A DNA stretch of 64,000 bases from Aureibaculum marinum. Its GTDB lineage: Bacteria > Bacteroidota > Bacteroidia > Flavobacteriales > Flavobacteriaceae. The notes under the pieces were generated by a model. That model did not search any database and was not told the DNA's origin. It worked only from the letters and a program-made list of their open reading frames with translations. The DNA lies in the NCBI RefSeq assembly GCF_003813905.1, contig NZ_RPFJ01000008.1:1-64000 (forward strand), in the 5' to 3' direction. The position numbers and the translations under genes are program-made. Within the stretch, counting starts at the first letter, position 1. The number at the start of each line of letters is the position of its first letter. Of the stretch, positions 18,213 to 26,740 are shown in pieces.

Positions 18213-19445
18213 TTAATCTTGTAAAGCTTGTTTTAAATCATTAATAATATCTATTGGGTTTTCAACACCAATAGAAAGTCTAATTAAAGTATCTGTAATG
18301 CCCATTTTTTTTCTATGCTCAGCATCTACACCCGCATGAGTCATGGTAATTGGATGCTCAGCTAAACTTTCTGTACCTCCTAAACTTACAGCCAATTTAA
18401 TTAATTTTAGTTTGTTTAAAAATTTAAAGGCTTCTTTTTCAGACCCTTTAATGTCAAAAGAAATCATTGCTCCTGGAGCTGTACATTGTTTTTTATAAAT
18501 TTTATAAGCTTCCGTATTTTTGTCTAATAGACCTAAATAATTAACCTTTTCTATTGCAGAATGTTCCTTTAAAAATTGTGCAACTTGTTGAGCATTTTTA
18601 GTTTGTTGATCCATTCGTACTTTTAAAGTTTCTAAACTACGCATTAACAACCATGCCGTATTAGGATTTAACATATTTCCTAAAAATGTGCGTAAAGTTT
18701 TTATACGAATCATTAAGTCTGAATTACCTAAAACAGCACCTGCTATTAAATCACTATGACCACCAATATATTTTGTTGCGGAATAGATAATTAAATCTGC
18801 ACCGAATTGTAATGGATGTTGCCATAATGGTCCCATATAAGTATTATCTACAGTACATAGCACTTTTTTTTCATTAGAAGAAAAATGAGTGGCGATACTG
18901 CTATAAGTTTCAATATCAACAATTTCATTGGTTGGATTGGCAGGGGTTTCTAGATAAATTAAAGCCAATTTATCAGCTTTTCCTGATGCATTGATTAATT
19001 CAATTATTTTTTCTTTAGACTCATCAGGATGGACACCTAAAGTGTGTATTCCCATTTTTGGTAAAAATGTATTAATAAAATGGTCTGTGCCTCCATAAAC
19101 AGGATTGCTATATACTAATAAATCGCCTGGGTTTAAAAATTCTAATAAAACGGTACTAATTGCAGCCATTCCACTTTCAAAGACAGCACAATCTTCTGTT
19201 TTATCCCAAAGACTTAATCTTTTTTCTAAAATTTTTAAGTTTGGATTGTCTATACGACTATAAATATATCCTAAATTTTCATTTGATAATTTTTCTCTTA
19301 ATCCGTATGCAATTTCAAAAAAAGCTTTTCCTTCTTCAGCTGTTTTAAATGTAAAAGTAGAAGTTTGAAATATAGGACATTTTACAGCTCTTTCAAATGA
19401 TTCTGAATTATAACCATAGCTCATCATTAAACTTTCTGGATGCAT
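18213..19445 (-). CDS. Cys/Met-metabolism PLP-dependent enzyme (cystathionine gamma-synthase / methionine gamma-lyase family)
   Basis: This is a 410-aa fold-type I PLP enzyme. The Schiff-base lysine is in IYSATKYIGGHSD. The phosphate/PLP contacts YIYSRIDNPN and FESGMAAIS and the aspartate in CTVDNTYMGP match the family. SLGGTESLAEHP and RLSIGVENP close the C-terminal domain. Members make cystathionine or break down methionine or cystathionine, and sequence alone does not settle which. It is divergent from an Lrp/AsnC regulator with a 173-bp gap, which suggests amino-acid-responsive control. An exact -7 box, TAATTTTG (19479-19486, minus), lies upstream. Confidence 0.88.
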   Translation of the reverse strand: MHPESLMMSYGYNSESFERAVKCPIFQTSTFTFKTAEEGKAFFEIAYGLREKLSNENLGYIYSRIDNPNLKILEKRLSLWDKTEDCAVFESGMAAISTVLLEFLNPGDLLVYSNPVYGGTDHFINTFLPKMGIHTLGVHPDESKEKIIELINASGKADKLALIYLETPANPTNEIVDIETYSSIATHFSSNEKKVLCTVDNTYMGPLWQHPLQFGADLIIYSATKYIGGHSDLIAGAVLGNSDLMIRIKTLRTFLGNMLNPNTAWLLMRSLETLKVRMDQQTKNAQQVAQFLKEHSAIEKVNYLGLLDKNTEAYKIYKKQCTAPGAMISFDIKGSEKEAFKFLNKLKLIKLAVSLGGTESLAEHPITMTHAGVDAEHRKKMGITDTLIRLSIGVENPIDIINDLKQALQD

Positions 19446-19478
19446 TTTTCAGATTTTTAAGGGATTAAACTTATATCT

Positions 19479-19486
19479 CAAAATTA
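19479..19486 (-). promoter_or_regulatory. Promoter -7 box of the PLP enzyme gene
   Basis: TAATTTTG on the minus strand lies about 34 bp upstream of the ATG, inside the divergent region shared with the Lrp-type regulator. Confidence 0.5.
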
Positions 19487-19618
19487 ACACAAATAGTTTA
19501 TATTACTATTAAAAAGATTATATTTAGAATATAATTCTATATATTTACCTTTTAATAATTTTAAAATCTATTTAGATCATTGTAAAATGATTTTTTTAGA
19601 ATAAAATACTACTCGAAA

Positions 19619-20077
19619 ATGATAGATTCCGTTGATAAATCAATACTTAAATTATTACAATCTGATGCTAAGTTGACTATAAAAGAAATAGGCAATAAAT
19701 TAAACTTAAGTGCCACACCAATTTTCGAAAGAATTAAACGATTAGAGCGTTCGGGTTATATTACTTCTTATAAAGCTTTAATTGATAGAAAAAAAGTTGG
19801 TTTATCTTTAATGGTATTTTGCGATATTTCTCTAAATCAGCATCACGCTTCTCATATTGCAAAATTTGAAAAAGACATTCAACAATTTAATGAGGTTATA
19901 GCGTGTTATCACATTGGAGGATCATTTGATTATTTAATCAAGGTTGTAGCTAAAGATATGGATGAGTATCAAAACTTTGTATCTAAAAAATTAGCTTCAA
20001 TAGATAATATTAGAAAGGTGCAAAGCTCGTTTGTAATGCGTGAAGTAAAAACTCCTATTGGACTTCCAATAAATTAA
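19619..20077 (+). CDS. Lrp/AsnC-family transcriptional regulator
   Basis: The 152-aa regulator has an N-terminal winged HTH (about 4-60; DSVDKSILKLLQSDAKLTIK, then EIGNKLNLSATPIFERIKRL). The C-terminal RAM/AsnC ligand-binding domain (about 65-145) contains the HIGGSFDYLIKV beta-alpha core. Such proteins sense amino acids and often control the gene divergent to them, which here is the Cys/Met PLP enzyme. The stop codon overlaps the stop of the convergent acetyltransferase by 4 bp. Confidence 0.92.
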   Translation: MIDSVDKSILKLLQSDAKLTIKEIGNKLNLSATPIFERIKRLERSGYITSYKALIDRKKVGLSLMVFCDISLNQHHASHIAKFEKDIQQFNEVIACYHIGGSFDYLIKVVAKDMDEYQNFVSKKLASIDNIRKVQSSFVMREVKTPIGLPIN

Positions 20078-20634
20078 TTGTCAATTTTTTTTACAATTTT
20101 AGCGGGGTTTCCTCCCACTAATACGTCATTAGGAACATTTTTGGTAACAACAGCTCCAGCTCCAATAACAGCACGATCACCAATATTAACACCTGGGCAA
20201 ATGATAGCACCTCCTCCAATCCAAACATCATTGCCTATTGAAATAGGTTTAGCAAATTCTAACCAAGAATTTCTAGTTTTGGCATCGAGTGGGTGAGTGG
20301 CTGTATAAATTTGAACATTAGGTCCAAACATTACTCTATCGCCTATAGTTACTTCTGCAACATCTAAAATGCAACAGTTATAATTCATAAATACCTGATT
20401 TCCTAGTTTTATATTGTAGCCATAGTCGCAATAAAAAGGAGGTTCTATAAAAAGTCCTTTTCCTGTTTTTCCAAATAGTTGACGAAATAGGGAGATGATT
20501 AGTTTTGTGTCATTAGTTGATATTTGATTTATTTTTCTAAAAAGTAATCTTGCATTATGGCGTTCTTCTAATAGAGTCTTATCATTAGGGTTGTATAATT
20601 CCCCTGCTAACATTTTTTCTTTTTCAGTTTTCAT
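20074..20634 (-). CDS. Sugar O-acetyltransferase (maltose/galactoside acetyltransferase type)
   Basis: The 186-aa protein has an N-terminal MAT-type helical segment (EKMLAGELYNPNDKTLLEER, then HNARLLF). A left-handed beta-helix of hexapeptide repeats follows (about 70-180: IKLGNQ, VTIGDR, PISIGNDVWIGGGAIICPGV). The acetyl-CoA:sugar acetyltransferase residues H in ATHPLD and W in NDVWIG are present. Members acetylate galactosides or maltose, or modify Nod-factor or polysaccharide sugars. The substrate here is unknown. The end overlaps the convergent Lrp gene by 4 bp. Confidence 0.88.
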   Translation of the reverse strand: MKTEKEKMLAGELYNPNDKTLLEERHNARLLFRKINQISTNDTKLIISLFRQLFGKTGKGLFIEPPFYCDYGYNIKLGNQVFMNYNCCILDVAEVTIGDRVMFGPNVQIYTATHPLDAKTRNSWLEFAKPISIGNDVWIGGGAIICPGVNIGDRAVIGAGAVVTKNVPNDVLVGGNPAKIVKKIDN

Positions 20635-20721
20635 ACTATGATGTATAATAAATGATATTGTAAAAATAATTATATAAAAGTTTAGAACAATAAATAACTA
20701 GAAAGGGTAAGGTATAAAATA

Positions 20722-20752
20722 AAAAAAAAGCCTATCAACTGATAGGCTTTGT
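20722..20752 (-). terminator. Rho-independent terminator of the cold-shock gene
   Basis: Stem AAAGCCTATC/GATAGGCTTT (20727-20736 and 20741-20750) with a 4-nt loop. The minus strand continues into a T9 run. Confidence 0.85.
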
Positions 20753-20778
20753 AAGTAAAAAAATTAAAAGATATATAT

Positions 20779-20970
20779 TTAAATCACTTTTACATTTACT
20801 GCGTTTAGTCCTTTTCTACCTTCCTGTAAATCGAATTCAACTTCATCACCTTCACGTACTTCGTCGATTAATCCAGAAATGTGTACAAAATGTTCTTTGT
20901 TAGAGTCTTCTTCAGTTATAAAACCAAATCCTTTTGATTCATTGAAGAATTTTACTGTTCCTTTACTCAT
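20779..20970 (-). CDS. Cold-shock protein, CspA family
   Basis: The 63-aa single cold-shock domain binds single-stranded RNA or DNA as an RNA chaperone. RNP1 (KGFGFI) and RNP2 (HFVHIS) are intact, and the first strand GTVKFFNESKGFGFI is canonical. It is monocistronic, with an exact -7 box (21000-21007, minus) about 30 bp upstream and a terminator directly downstream. The leader is short (about 23 nt), unlike the long cold-responsive leader of E. coli cspA. Confidence 0.95.
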   Translation of the reverse strand: MSKGTVKFFNESKGFGFITEEDSNKEHFVHISGLIDEVREGDEVEFDLQEGRKGLNAVNVKVI

Positions 20971-20999
20971 GTTTTAAAATTATAAATTAATATTAGGTA

Positions 21000-21007
21000 C
21001 AAATATA
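21000..21007 (-). promoter_or_regulatory. Promoter -7 box of the cold-shock gene
   Basis: TATATTTG on the minus strand matches TAnnTTTG and gives a leader of about 23 nt. Confidence 0.5.
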
Positions 21008-21091
21008 ATCTTTTTTATTGAATAATAGGAATTTAACATTTTATTTTATTGTTTTTTAAAATTTACCTCAAAAATTTAAAAGCTTTACAAT

Positions 21092-21424
21092 TTACAAATT
21101 GTCTAATTTTAGATTTGCATTTTTGTAGGATTCACAGGTTTCTAAGAGCTCGTTGTGTAGCCTTTCTATTAATTTATTTTGAGCTTCTTCTTTTGTAATA
21201 TTAGGATTCTCTTCTAAAATATTTTCAATTTCTTTAGAGGCCATTTTACTGTAGTTTACAAAATTATCTCTAAGGCAATCTCCAATTTCAAGTTTTAGAG
21301 ATTCTTTATTAGAGGATTCAATATTATCAATACAATTACAAGAATTGAGAAGATATTCGTCTTTTGTTATTGATTTACAATTTGTAAGAATTAGTGCAAT
21401 AACAAGTATACCTAGCTTTTTCAT
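21092..21424 (-). CDS. Small predicted lipoprotein
   Basis: The family is not recognised. The 110-aa protein has a lipoprotein signal (MKKLGILVIALILTNC, lipobox LTNC), so it is probably anchored in a membrane of the envelope. The mature part is helical and charged and has four further Cys residues (two in NSCNC, then GDC and ETC), which could form disulfides. It is 13 bp downstream of the NlpC/P60 lipoprotein and so probably belongs to that operon. Confidence 0.7.
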   Translation of the reverse strand: MKKLGILVIALILTNCKSITKDEYLLNSCNCIDNIESSNKESLKLEIGDCLRDNFVNYSKMASKEIENILEENPNITKEEAQNKLIERLHNELLETCESYKNANLKLDNL

Positions 21425-21437
21425 TTAAATAAAATCT

Positions 21438-22643
21438 TTAATCTTTAAAAACACGTGTTTTCTTCAAATCAATAATTAATGAATCGTCTATATTTAAAAC
21501 GCGTTTGGTACGTAGGTATCTATCGTAATTATATTGATCAAAGTCAGGTGAGTTTTTATCAAAAGTACTAATATGTACACGACCAGCAGAATGTATAAAT
21601 TGATTATTTCCTATCCACATACCAACATGAATAATTCGTTCTTTTGATGTTTCAGTTGCCGGTTTACCAAAATAAAGCAAATCTCCAGGTTGCATATTAT
21701 CAAAACTTTTATCGTCATCAATTAATTCACCAGCTTGTATTTGTTGAGATGCATCTCTTGGCAATACCAATCCATTTAAAAAATATATGGTTTTAGTAAA
21801 ACCACTACAATCTACTCCTTTTGCTGATGTTCCTCCCCATAGATAAGGTAAGCCCATTAACGATTTAGCAGTACTTACTAATGATTCTTGAGTTGGGTTT
21901 AAGCTTTTTAGCCAATCATTGTAATTCATAGCTTTGTTTTTTTCAATATAAGCCATTCTGCCATCTGGATATTTCACTTTGTAAAACAACCCTGTTTCTT
22001 CAACCAACTCAAAAACATTACCTGCTACTACGTCAGAAACAATAGTACTATGCTTTGCCATAGAATCAAAAGACTGTCCGTATGTACTTAAAAATATAAT
22101 TTTATCTGCTAATTTCCATGAAGCAAATTCATCATCATTCATTAACTGAATTCCTCCACTATCAACCCAAGCTAGGTATTTATCTGGAGTCTGAATTAAA
22201 TACCAATTACTTTTTTTTGTATAAACATTTAAAGGAGTGCCCAATGTTGCTTGTGTAGACAATTCAGCAGAATGTTTAGGGTTGCTGCGTAAATTGGCGA
22301 CTGAAATTTTTACTATAGCTTTTGTTTTACCTTCTAAAATGGCATCAGGATACATTTGAATGCTATCGATAAATGCTATTTCTTTATTTTTTAAGTTTTC
22401 TTTTAACTTGTTAACGGCTTCAGGTAAATTTGATGTTCCTTTAAGTATAATTTGATTGCCTTGTTTTGAAGAACTAATGTCAAATAGAGCGACACGTTTA
22501 TCTGGAGCAAATTGTTCTTTGACAATAGAAATTTGATCTTTTAAAGGATTGTTATCTGTTTCTTTAATTACACTTTCACAAGAAGAAGTAAAAACAAATA
22601 TGCTTATTGTGATAATAAAGAGAAATTGGTTTTTTAATCTCAT
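21438..22643 (-). CDS. NlpC/P60 lipoprotein peptidoglycan hydrolase
   Basis: This cell-wall endopeptidase is 401 aa from the start at 22643, where MRLKNQFLFIITISIFVFTSSC gives a lipoprotein signal. A longer reading frame exists but would overlap the upstream gene. Two SH3-like segments (about 85-240) precede the NlpC/P60 domain (about 255-385). The nucleophile is in GVDCSGFTK, the first His is in IIHVGMWIG and the second in FIHSAGRV. WGGTSAKG and LPRDASQQIQAGE are the substrate-pocket blocks. It lies 10 bp after the ROK kinase gene. It is the active counterpart of the Cys-less protein at 6946-7716. Confidence 0.9.
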   Translation of the reverse strand: MRLKNQFLFIITISIFVFTSSCESVIKETDNNPLKDQISIVKEQFAPDKRVALFDISSSKQGNQIILKGTSNLPEAVNKLKENLKNKEIAFIDSIQMYPDAILEGKTKAIVKISVANLRSNPKHSAELSTQATLGTPLNVYTKKSNWYLIQTPDKYLAWVDSGGIQLMNDDEFASWKLADKIIFLSTYGQSFDSMAKHSTIVSDVVAGNVFELVEETGLFYKVKYPDGRMAYIEKNKAMNYNDWLKSLNPTQESLVSTAKSLMGLPYLWGGTSAKGVDCSGFTKTIYFLNGLVLPRDASQQIQAGELIDDDKSFDNMQPGDLLYFGKPATETSKERIIHVGMWIGNNQFIHSAGRVHISTFDKNSPDFDQYNYDRYLRTKRVLNIDDSLIIDLKKTRVFKD

Positions 22644-22653
22644 ATTGATGGTT

Positions 22654-23394
22654 TTATAATTTTCTTTTTGAAGCAATTGCAGCACCTACTATACCTGCTT
22701 CGTTTTCAAATTGTGAGGCTACAACAGGAACATCTACAGTCAATTGTTCTTCAAACTTATGTAGTTTTTTACTGGCTCCACCTCCTAAAATAATTAAATC
22801 AGGAGAAGCTAAATATTTAACAAAGTTTAGAAATTCATTAAATCGTTTGCCCCATTTTTTATAAGATAGTTCTTCGCGTTTACGAACAGAATCTGCTGCA
22901 TACTGTTCAAAAGTCATATTTTTTCTAAATGGTGCTGTTCCTAATTCTATATTCGGAATAAGGGTACCGTCATAAAACATTCCTGAGCCTAATCCTGTAC
23001 CAATAGTAATCATTATTACCAATCCTTTTTTGTCTTTTCCAGCTCCAAAAGTCATGGCCGCTAAACCTGCAGCGTCAGCATCATTAACAATATGAAATTC
23101 TAGGCCTGTACGTTTAGAAAATAATTCATCAGCATGTATCATTTTCCAACTGTCGTCAATATTTGTGGCAGTTAATACCTGTCCGTGATTTATAATGGCA
23201 GGAAATCCACAGCCAACTTCACCTTTCCAATTAAAATGTTGTACAATTTTGGCTACGACATCGGCCATGTCATCGGGTTTGGCTCCTTTTGGTGTTGGTA
23301 TTCGATACCTTTTAGTTACAAGTTCACCTGTTTCTACATTTACTATTGCTCCTTTTATGCCAGTACCACCAACATCAATACCTAATATTTCCAT
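22654..23394 (-). CDS. ppgK: ROK-family polyphosphate/ATP glucokinase
   Basis: The 246-aa cytoplasmic sugar kinase makes glucose-6-phosphate. The phosphate-1 loop is [24 protein letters not shown] holds the catalytic Asp, and [15 protein letters not shown] is the phosphate-2 loop. ELGTAPF and a polyphosphate-glucokinase-like segment ([20 protein letters not shown]) place it with PPGK rather than with zinc-containing ROK repressors or kinases, since no Cys-rich zinc motif is present. Phosphoryl donor preference cannot be read from the sequence. It is the first gene of a three-gene unit with the NlpC/P60 lipoprotein and the small lipoprotein. Confidence 0.85.
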   Translation of the reverse strand: MEILGIDVGGTGIKGAIVNVETGELVTKRYRIPTPKGAKPDDMADVVAKIVQHFNWKGEVGCGFPAIINHGQVLTATNIDDSWKMIHADELFSKRTGLEFHIVNDADAAGLAAMTFGAGKDKKGLVIMITIGTGLGSGMFYDGTLIPNIELGTAPFRKNMTFEQYAADSVRKREELSYKKWGKRFNEFLNFVKYLASPDLIILGGGASKKLHKFEEQLTVDVPVVASQFENEAGIVGAAIASKRKL

Positions 23395-23471
23395 TTATTG
23401 GTTTTTTTCAATTAAAATCGTATTTCAAAATGAGCTCATAAAATTGCTAATAATTGTTGAATTACACAAGC

Positions 23472-23499
23472 TTGTATTTCAAAAACCTTTTTAACTTTG
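23472..23499 (+). promoter_or_regulatory. Promoter of the XTP/dITP pyrophosphatase gene
   Basis: A TTG (23472-23474) lies 17 bp upstream of a perfect -7 box, TAACTTTG (23492-23499). The ATG is at 23504, so the leader is nearly absent. Confidence 0.55.
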
Positions 23500-23503
23500 T
23501 TGC

Positions 23504-24085
23504 ATGATAAATATAGTTTTTGCCACACACAACCAAAATAAGCTTAAAGAAGTTCAACAATTAGTGCCAGAAAATATTAATTTGTTAAGCCTGGATGATA
23601 TAAATTGTAATGAAGATATTTTAGAAACGGCAGATACGTTATTAGGTAATGCACAGCTGAAAGCGAATTATATTACCAATAATTATGGTTATGATTGTTT
23701 TGCTGACGACACCGGATTAGAAGTTAAAGCCTTAAATAATGAACCTGGTGTTTATTCTGCAAGGTATGCTGGGCCTTCTAATGATGCTACAGCAAATATG
23801 TCTAAATTATTAACGAATTTAGAAGGTGAAACGGATAAATCAGCTCAATTTAAAACCGTTGTGGTTTTAAACTTAAAAGGCGAACAGTATATTTTTGAAG
23901 GAATTTGCAAAGGTGAAATATTAAATAAGCCACAAGGTACTGAAGGATTTGGGTATGATCCTATATTTAAACCTTCTGGATTTGATAAGTCTTTTGCAGA
24001 AATGTCTTTAGAAGAAAAAGGTAAAATTAGCCATAGGGGAAAGGCAATTCAGAAATTAGTAACATTTTTGAAATCTGTTTTTTAG
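23504..24085 (+). CDS. rdgB: XTP/dITP diphosphatase (HAM1/RdgB family)
   Basis: This enzyme hydrolyses non-canonical purine triphosphates (dITP, XTP) to monophosphates and protects DNA from base misincorporation. The 193 aa fit the family. Signatures are ATHNQNKLKEVQ at the N terminus, FADDTGLEVKALNNEPGVYS followed by ARYAG, EGFGYDPIFKPSGF, FAEMSLEEKGKISHRGKA and the terminal lysine-rich helix. The promoter lies immediately upstream, and a strong bidirectional hairpin terminator follows. Confidence 0.95.
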   Translation: MINIVFATHNQNKLKEVQQLVPENINLLSLDDINCNEDILETADTLLGNAQLKANYITNNYGYDCFADDTGLEVKALNNEPGVYSARYAGPSNDATANMSKLLTNLEGETDKSAQFKTVVVLNLKGEQYIFEGICKGEILNKPQGTEGFGYDPIFKPSGFDKSFAEMSLEEKGKISHRGKAIQKLVTFLKSVF

Positions 24086-24097
24086 AGGTTTATATTT

Positions 24098-24147
24098 AAT
24101 AAAAAAGCAACAAAGTGACAGAAAATTCACTCTATTGCTTTTTTATT
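24098..24147. terminator. Bidirectional terminator hairpin
   Basis: The outer stem AATAAAAAAGCAA/TTGCTTTTTTATT (24098-24110 and 24135-24147) with inner AGTGA/TCACT ends rdgB (+) and the S9 peptidase (-). Confidence 0.85.
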
Positions 24148-24187
24148 ATTAATTGTATTTTAATTGAGTTTAAAATGATATGGTTTT

Positions 24188-26263
24188 TTACTTATCCATA
24201 ACCAAATGTTCAATAAAAAATTCCATCATCCTTGCTCTATTCACAGCAGTGTGACCTTGGTCAGGACCAACTTGAACTTCAAAACTTTTACCAGCTTTTT
24301 GTAATGCTTTTATCAACTGTAAAGAGTTAGCTGGATGAACATTATTGTCATTTGTACCAAAAAATATCATCAATTCCCCTTTTAAATTTGGAGCGTAAGT
24401 CATTAAACTAGCAGCATCATAACCAGCTTTATTATCTTCAAGGGTATTCATATAACGTTCTGTATAAATATTATCATAATTTCTCCAATCGGTAACCGCT
24501 GAGTTTGCTACAGCAGCATGATAAACATCTGGAAAACGCAATAAACTAGCGGCGGCAGTTGTACCTCCATAAGATGTACCAAAAACTCCAACACGGGTTT
24601 TGTCAAAATAGGGTCTGTCATATAAAGATTTAATACCTTCTGCAAAGTCATCTTGTTCTACAATAGTTAAATTACCATAAAGCTGATCTAATAATTTTTT
24701 ACCACGACCTTTTACATTTCTACCATCAATATTAGCCACTAAGAATCCAAATTCAGTTAATTCATCTGGAGTTCTAAATGTTTCTCTAAATGCATTGGTT
24801 GCCGGTCCTCCATAATTACTTAATAGTAATGGATATTTTTTATTTGGGTCAAAATTAGAAGGGAAGTGTAACATTCCATGTAATTCAGTTTTTCCATCAG
24901 CAGAAGTAAACGTAAAAACTTCTACTTTTTTTAGACCTAATTTTTCGAAATTAGTCATATCACTTTTATACAACTTCTTAATTAATTTACCTTTTATATT
25001 CAAAATATTGGTAAATGGAGGAATATTATGAGTCTGAGAGACATCAATAATATATTTGAAATTAGGTGAAATACTTACATTATGATGGTATTTAGGATCT
25101 GTTAGACGTACATCACCTTTACCATTTAATTTAACTTTGTGCAATTGCATTTTCATGTGATTTTCACCACTTCTAGCCATATAGTATAAAACACCTCGTT
25201 TTTCGTCAACATCTACTATTCCAGAAACTTCAAAATTATGATTTGTTAAGGTATTTATTAATTTTCCATTAAAATCATACAAGTAATAATTGTTAAATCC
25301 ATTACGTTCTGATGCCCAAATAAATCTTTTGCCATCTTTTAAAATATGCATTTCTGGAGAATTTTCAGTAAAGCTAAGGAGCCATTCTTCTCTAACAACT
25401 GTACGGCTTTTTCCCGTAACAGGGTCAGCGGCTCTTAACTCCATTATATTTTGTTTTCTATTGGTACTATGATAAAGCAATTCTTTACCATCTGGAGTCC
25501 AAGAAATATCATATAAATAAGTGCCTAATTCCCCATCCACAAAAGGTTTACCATCGCGAGTGTCTAATGTAATCATCTTTTTTGTTTCCAAATCATACAT
25601 CATTAAATCTACTGGTAAATTTTTTGCACCCACTTTAGGGTATGCTTCAATCTCTACTGAATCTTGAATTTTAGTTTGATTGTATAGCACATAGTATTTT
25701 TTAGCTTCTTTTTCATCAAAACGATAAAATGCTATTTTTTTACTATCTGGTGACCACCACATAGCGGTATTTTGACTCAATTCTTCACCATAAACCCAAG
25801 TGGCAATTCCATATTTTATTTGGTTTTCTTCATTGCCTTCAGTAGTTATAGCTATAGTATTATTACCATCTATATCACTTAAATACATATTCCTGTCCTT
25901 GGTAAATGCTGTAAGCTTTCCATCAGGAGAGTCGGCAGAAGCATATTGGCGTCCGCGTTGAGGTCTGTTTGCCCATCTTGCTCGCCAATCTGGATAAACT
26001 GCATCACCAATTTCATTTTTTTCATGAATTGATATGTCGTATAAAAATCGCTTTCCGTCTTTGTTATACTCAAAAGAATTTCCATTTGGATGCCATTCTG
26101 CATCAATTGCCCCGCTTTTAACAGAACCTCTAATTTGAGGAGCAATTTTTGAATATCGCTCATAACCAGGCATACTTTTTAATTTGTCTTGAGCAAAAAG
26201 AACGTTAACACTTAAAACAACTGTTAATAGGAATAGATTTTTTAAATAATTTGAAAATTGCAT
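24188..26263 (-). CDS. Secreted S9 family dipeptidyl peptidase (DPP IV type)
   Basis: The 691-aa exported serine peptidase removes X-Pro or X-Ala dipeptides from peptide N termini. A signal peptide (residues 1-25, ending VNVLFAQ) is followed by an eight-bladed DPPIV N-terminal propeller (about 80-460). The propeller includes the substrate-amine-binding Glu pair in WVYGEELSQNTAMWWSPDS. The alpha/beta-hydrolase domain carries the triad Ser564 (GTSYGG), Asp639 (GTNDNNVH) and His671 (DQGHTA). This is typical of protein-degrading flavobacteria. It is transcribed alone and ends at a shared terminator. Confidence 0.95.
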   Translation of the reverse strand: MQFSNYLKNLFLLTVVLSVNVLFAQDKLKSMPGYERYSKIAPQIRGSVKSGAIDAEWHPNGNSFEYNKDGKRFLYDISIHEKNEIGDAVYPDWRARWANRPQRGRQYASADSPDGKLTAFTKDRNMYLSDIDGNNTIAITTEGNEENQIKYGIATWVYGEELSQNTAMWWSPDSKKIAFYRFDEKEAKKYYVLYNQTKIQDSVEIEAYPKVGAKNLPVDLMMYDLETKKMITLDTRDGKPFVDGELGTYLYDISWTPDGKELLYHSTNRKQNIMELRAADPVTGKSRTVVREEWLLSFTENSPEMHILKDGKRFIWASERNGFNNYYLYDFNGKLINTLTNHNFEVSGIVDVDEKRGVLYYMARSGENHMKMQLHKVKLNGKGDVRLTDPKYHHNVSISPNFKYIIDVSQTHNIPPFTNILNIKGKLIKKLYKSDMTNFEKLGLKKVEVFTFTSADGKTELHGMLHFPSNFDPNKKYPLLLSNYGGPATNAFRETFRTPDELTEFGFLVANIDGRNVKGRGKKLLDQLYGNLTIVEQDDFAEGIKSLYDRPYFDKTRVGVFGTSYGGTTAAASLLRFPDVYHAAVANSAVTDWRNYDNIYTERYMNTLEDNKAGYDAASLMTYAPNLKGELMIFFGTNDNNVHPANSLQLIKALQKAGKSFEVQVGPDQGHTAVNRARMMEFFIEHLVMDK

Positions 26264-26320
26264 AAAAAAAAGATTAGTAGATAAATAAAATTTTAAAGAG
26301 CTGTAAAAATAGTTAATTAT

Positions 26321-26581
26321 TTATAGTTGAAACAACCCTTTAGGAATTGCATGAAAACCTAATTTTTTTACTACGTTTTGAATGGCTTCTATTTCAACTA
26401 CTTTAGTGGTATGTACAGTAAATTCTAAGGGGTGTTTTTCTATGTCAAAGAGAAAACATTTTATTCCTTCAATTTCAAGAATAGCTTTTCTCATTTTATT
26501 TAAATCAACACTACTTTTAGCATCGGTTCCAAAAACTTTTCCATGATTTCCAGGAATTACATTATCTGATAAAAAACTCAT
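26321..26581 (-). CDS. Small HMA-like (ferredoxin-fold) protein lacking a metal motif
   Basis: The 86-aa cytoplasmic protein has a pattern like a heavy-metal-associated domain (KMRKAILEIEGIKCFLFDIE, then a strand TVHTTKVVEIEAIQNVVKKL and GFHAIP). The CxxC metal-binding pair is absent, and a single Cys sits at the end of the first helix. The HMA assignment is an inference from the beta-alpha-beta-beta-alpha-beta pattern. It is upstream of the S9 peptidase on the same strand (57-bp gap). A -7 box, TAATTTTG (26628-26635, minus), lies 46 bp upstream. Confidence 0.6.
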   Translation of the reverse strand: MSFLSDNVIPGNHGKVFGTDAKSSVDLNKMRKAILEIEGIKCFLFDIEKHPLEFTVHTTKVVEIEAIQNVVKKLGFHAIPKGLFQL

Positions 26582-26627
26582 ATTTAATTTGTTTAATTAT
26601 TAAAAGTAGTAATTTCAAATGGTGATT

Positions 26628-26635
26628 CAAAATTA
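26628..26635 (-). promoter_or_regulatory. Promoter -7 box upstream of the HMA-like gene
   Basis: TAATTTTG on the minus strand is an exact TAnnTTTG match. It may also drive the downstream S9 peptidase gene. Confidence 0.45.
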
Positions 26636-26740
26636 TCAGGAAATTAGTTTTCTTTATTTTTCTTACTTTTACAAGAATACTAGAATAACCAATGCTAACC
26701 TAATTACATAGAAATTTACTAATCACTATAAACGATCCAA

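Noticed and set aside
22644-22685. Longer N terminus for the second NlpC/P60 protein
   Set aside because: It overlaps the upstream kinase gene and places the lipobox too far inside.
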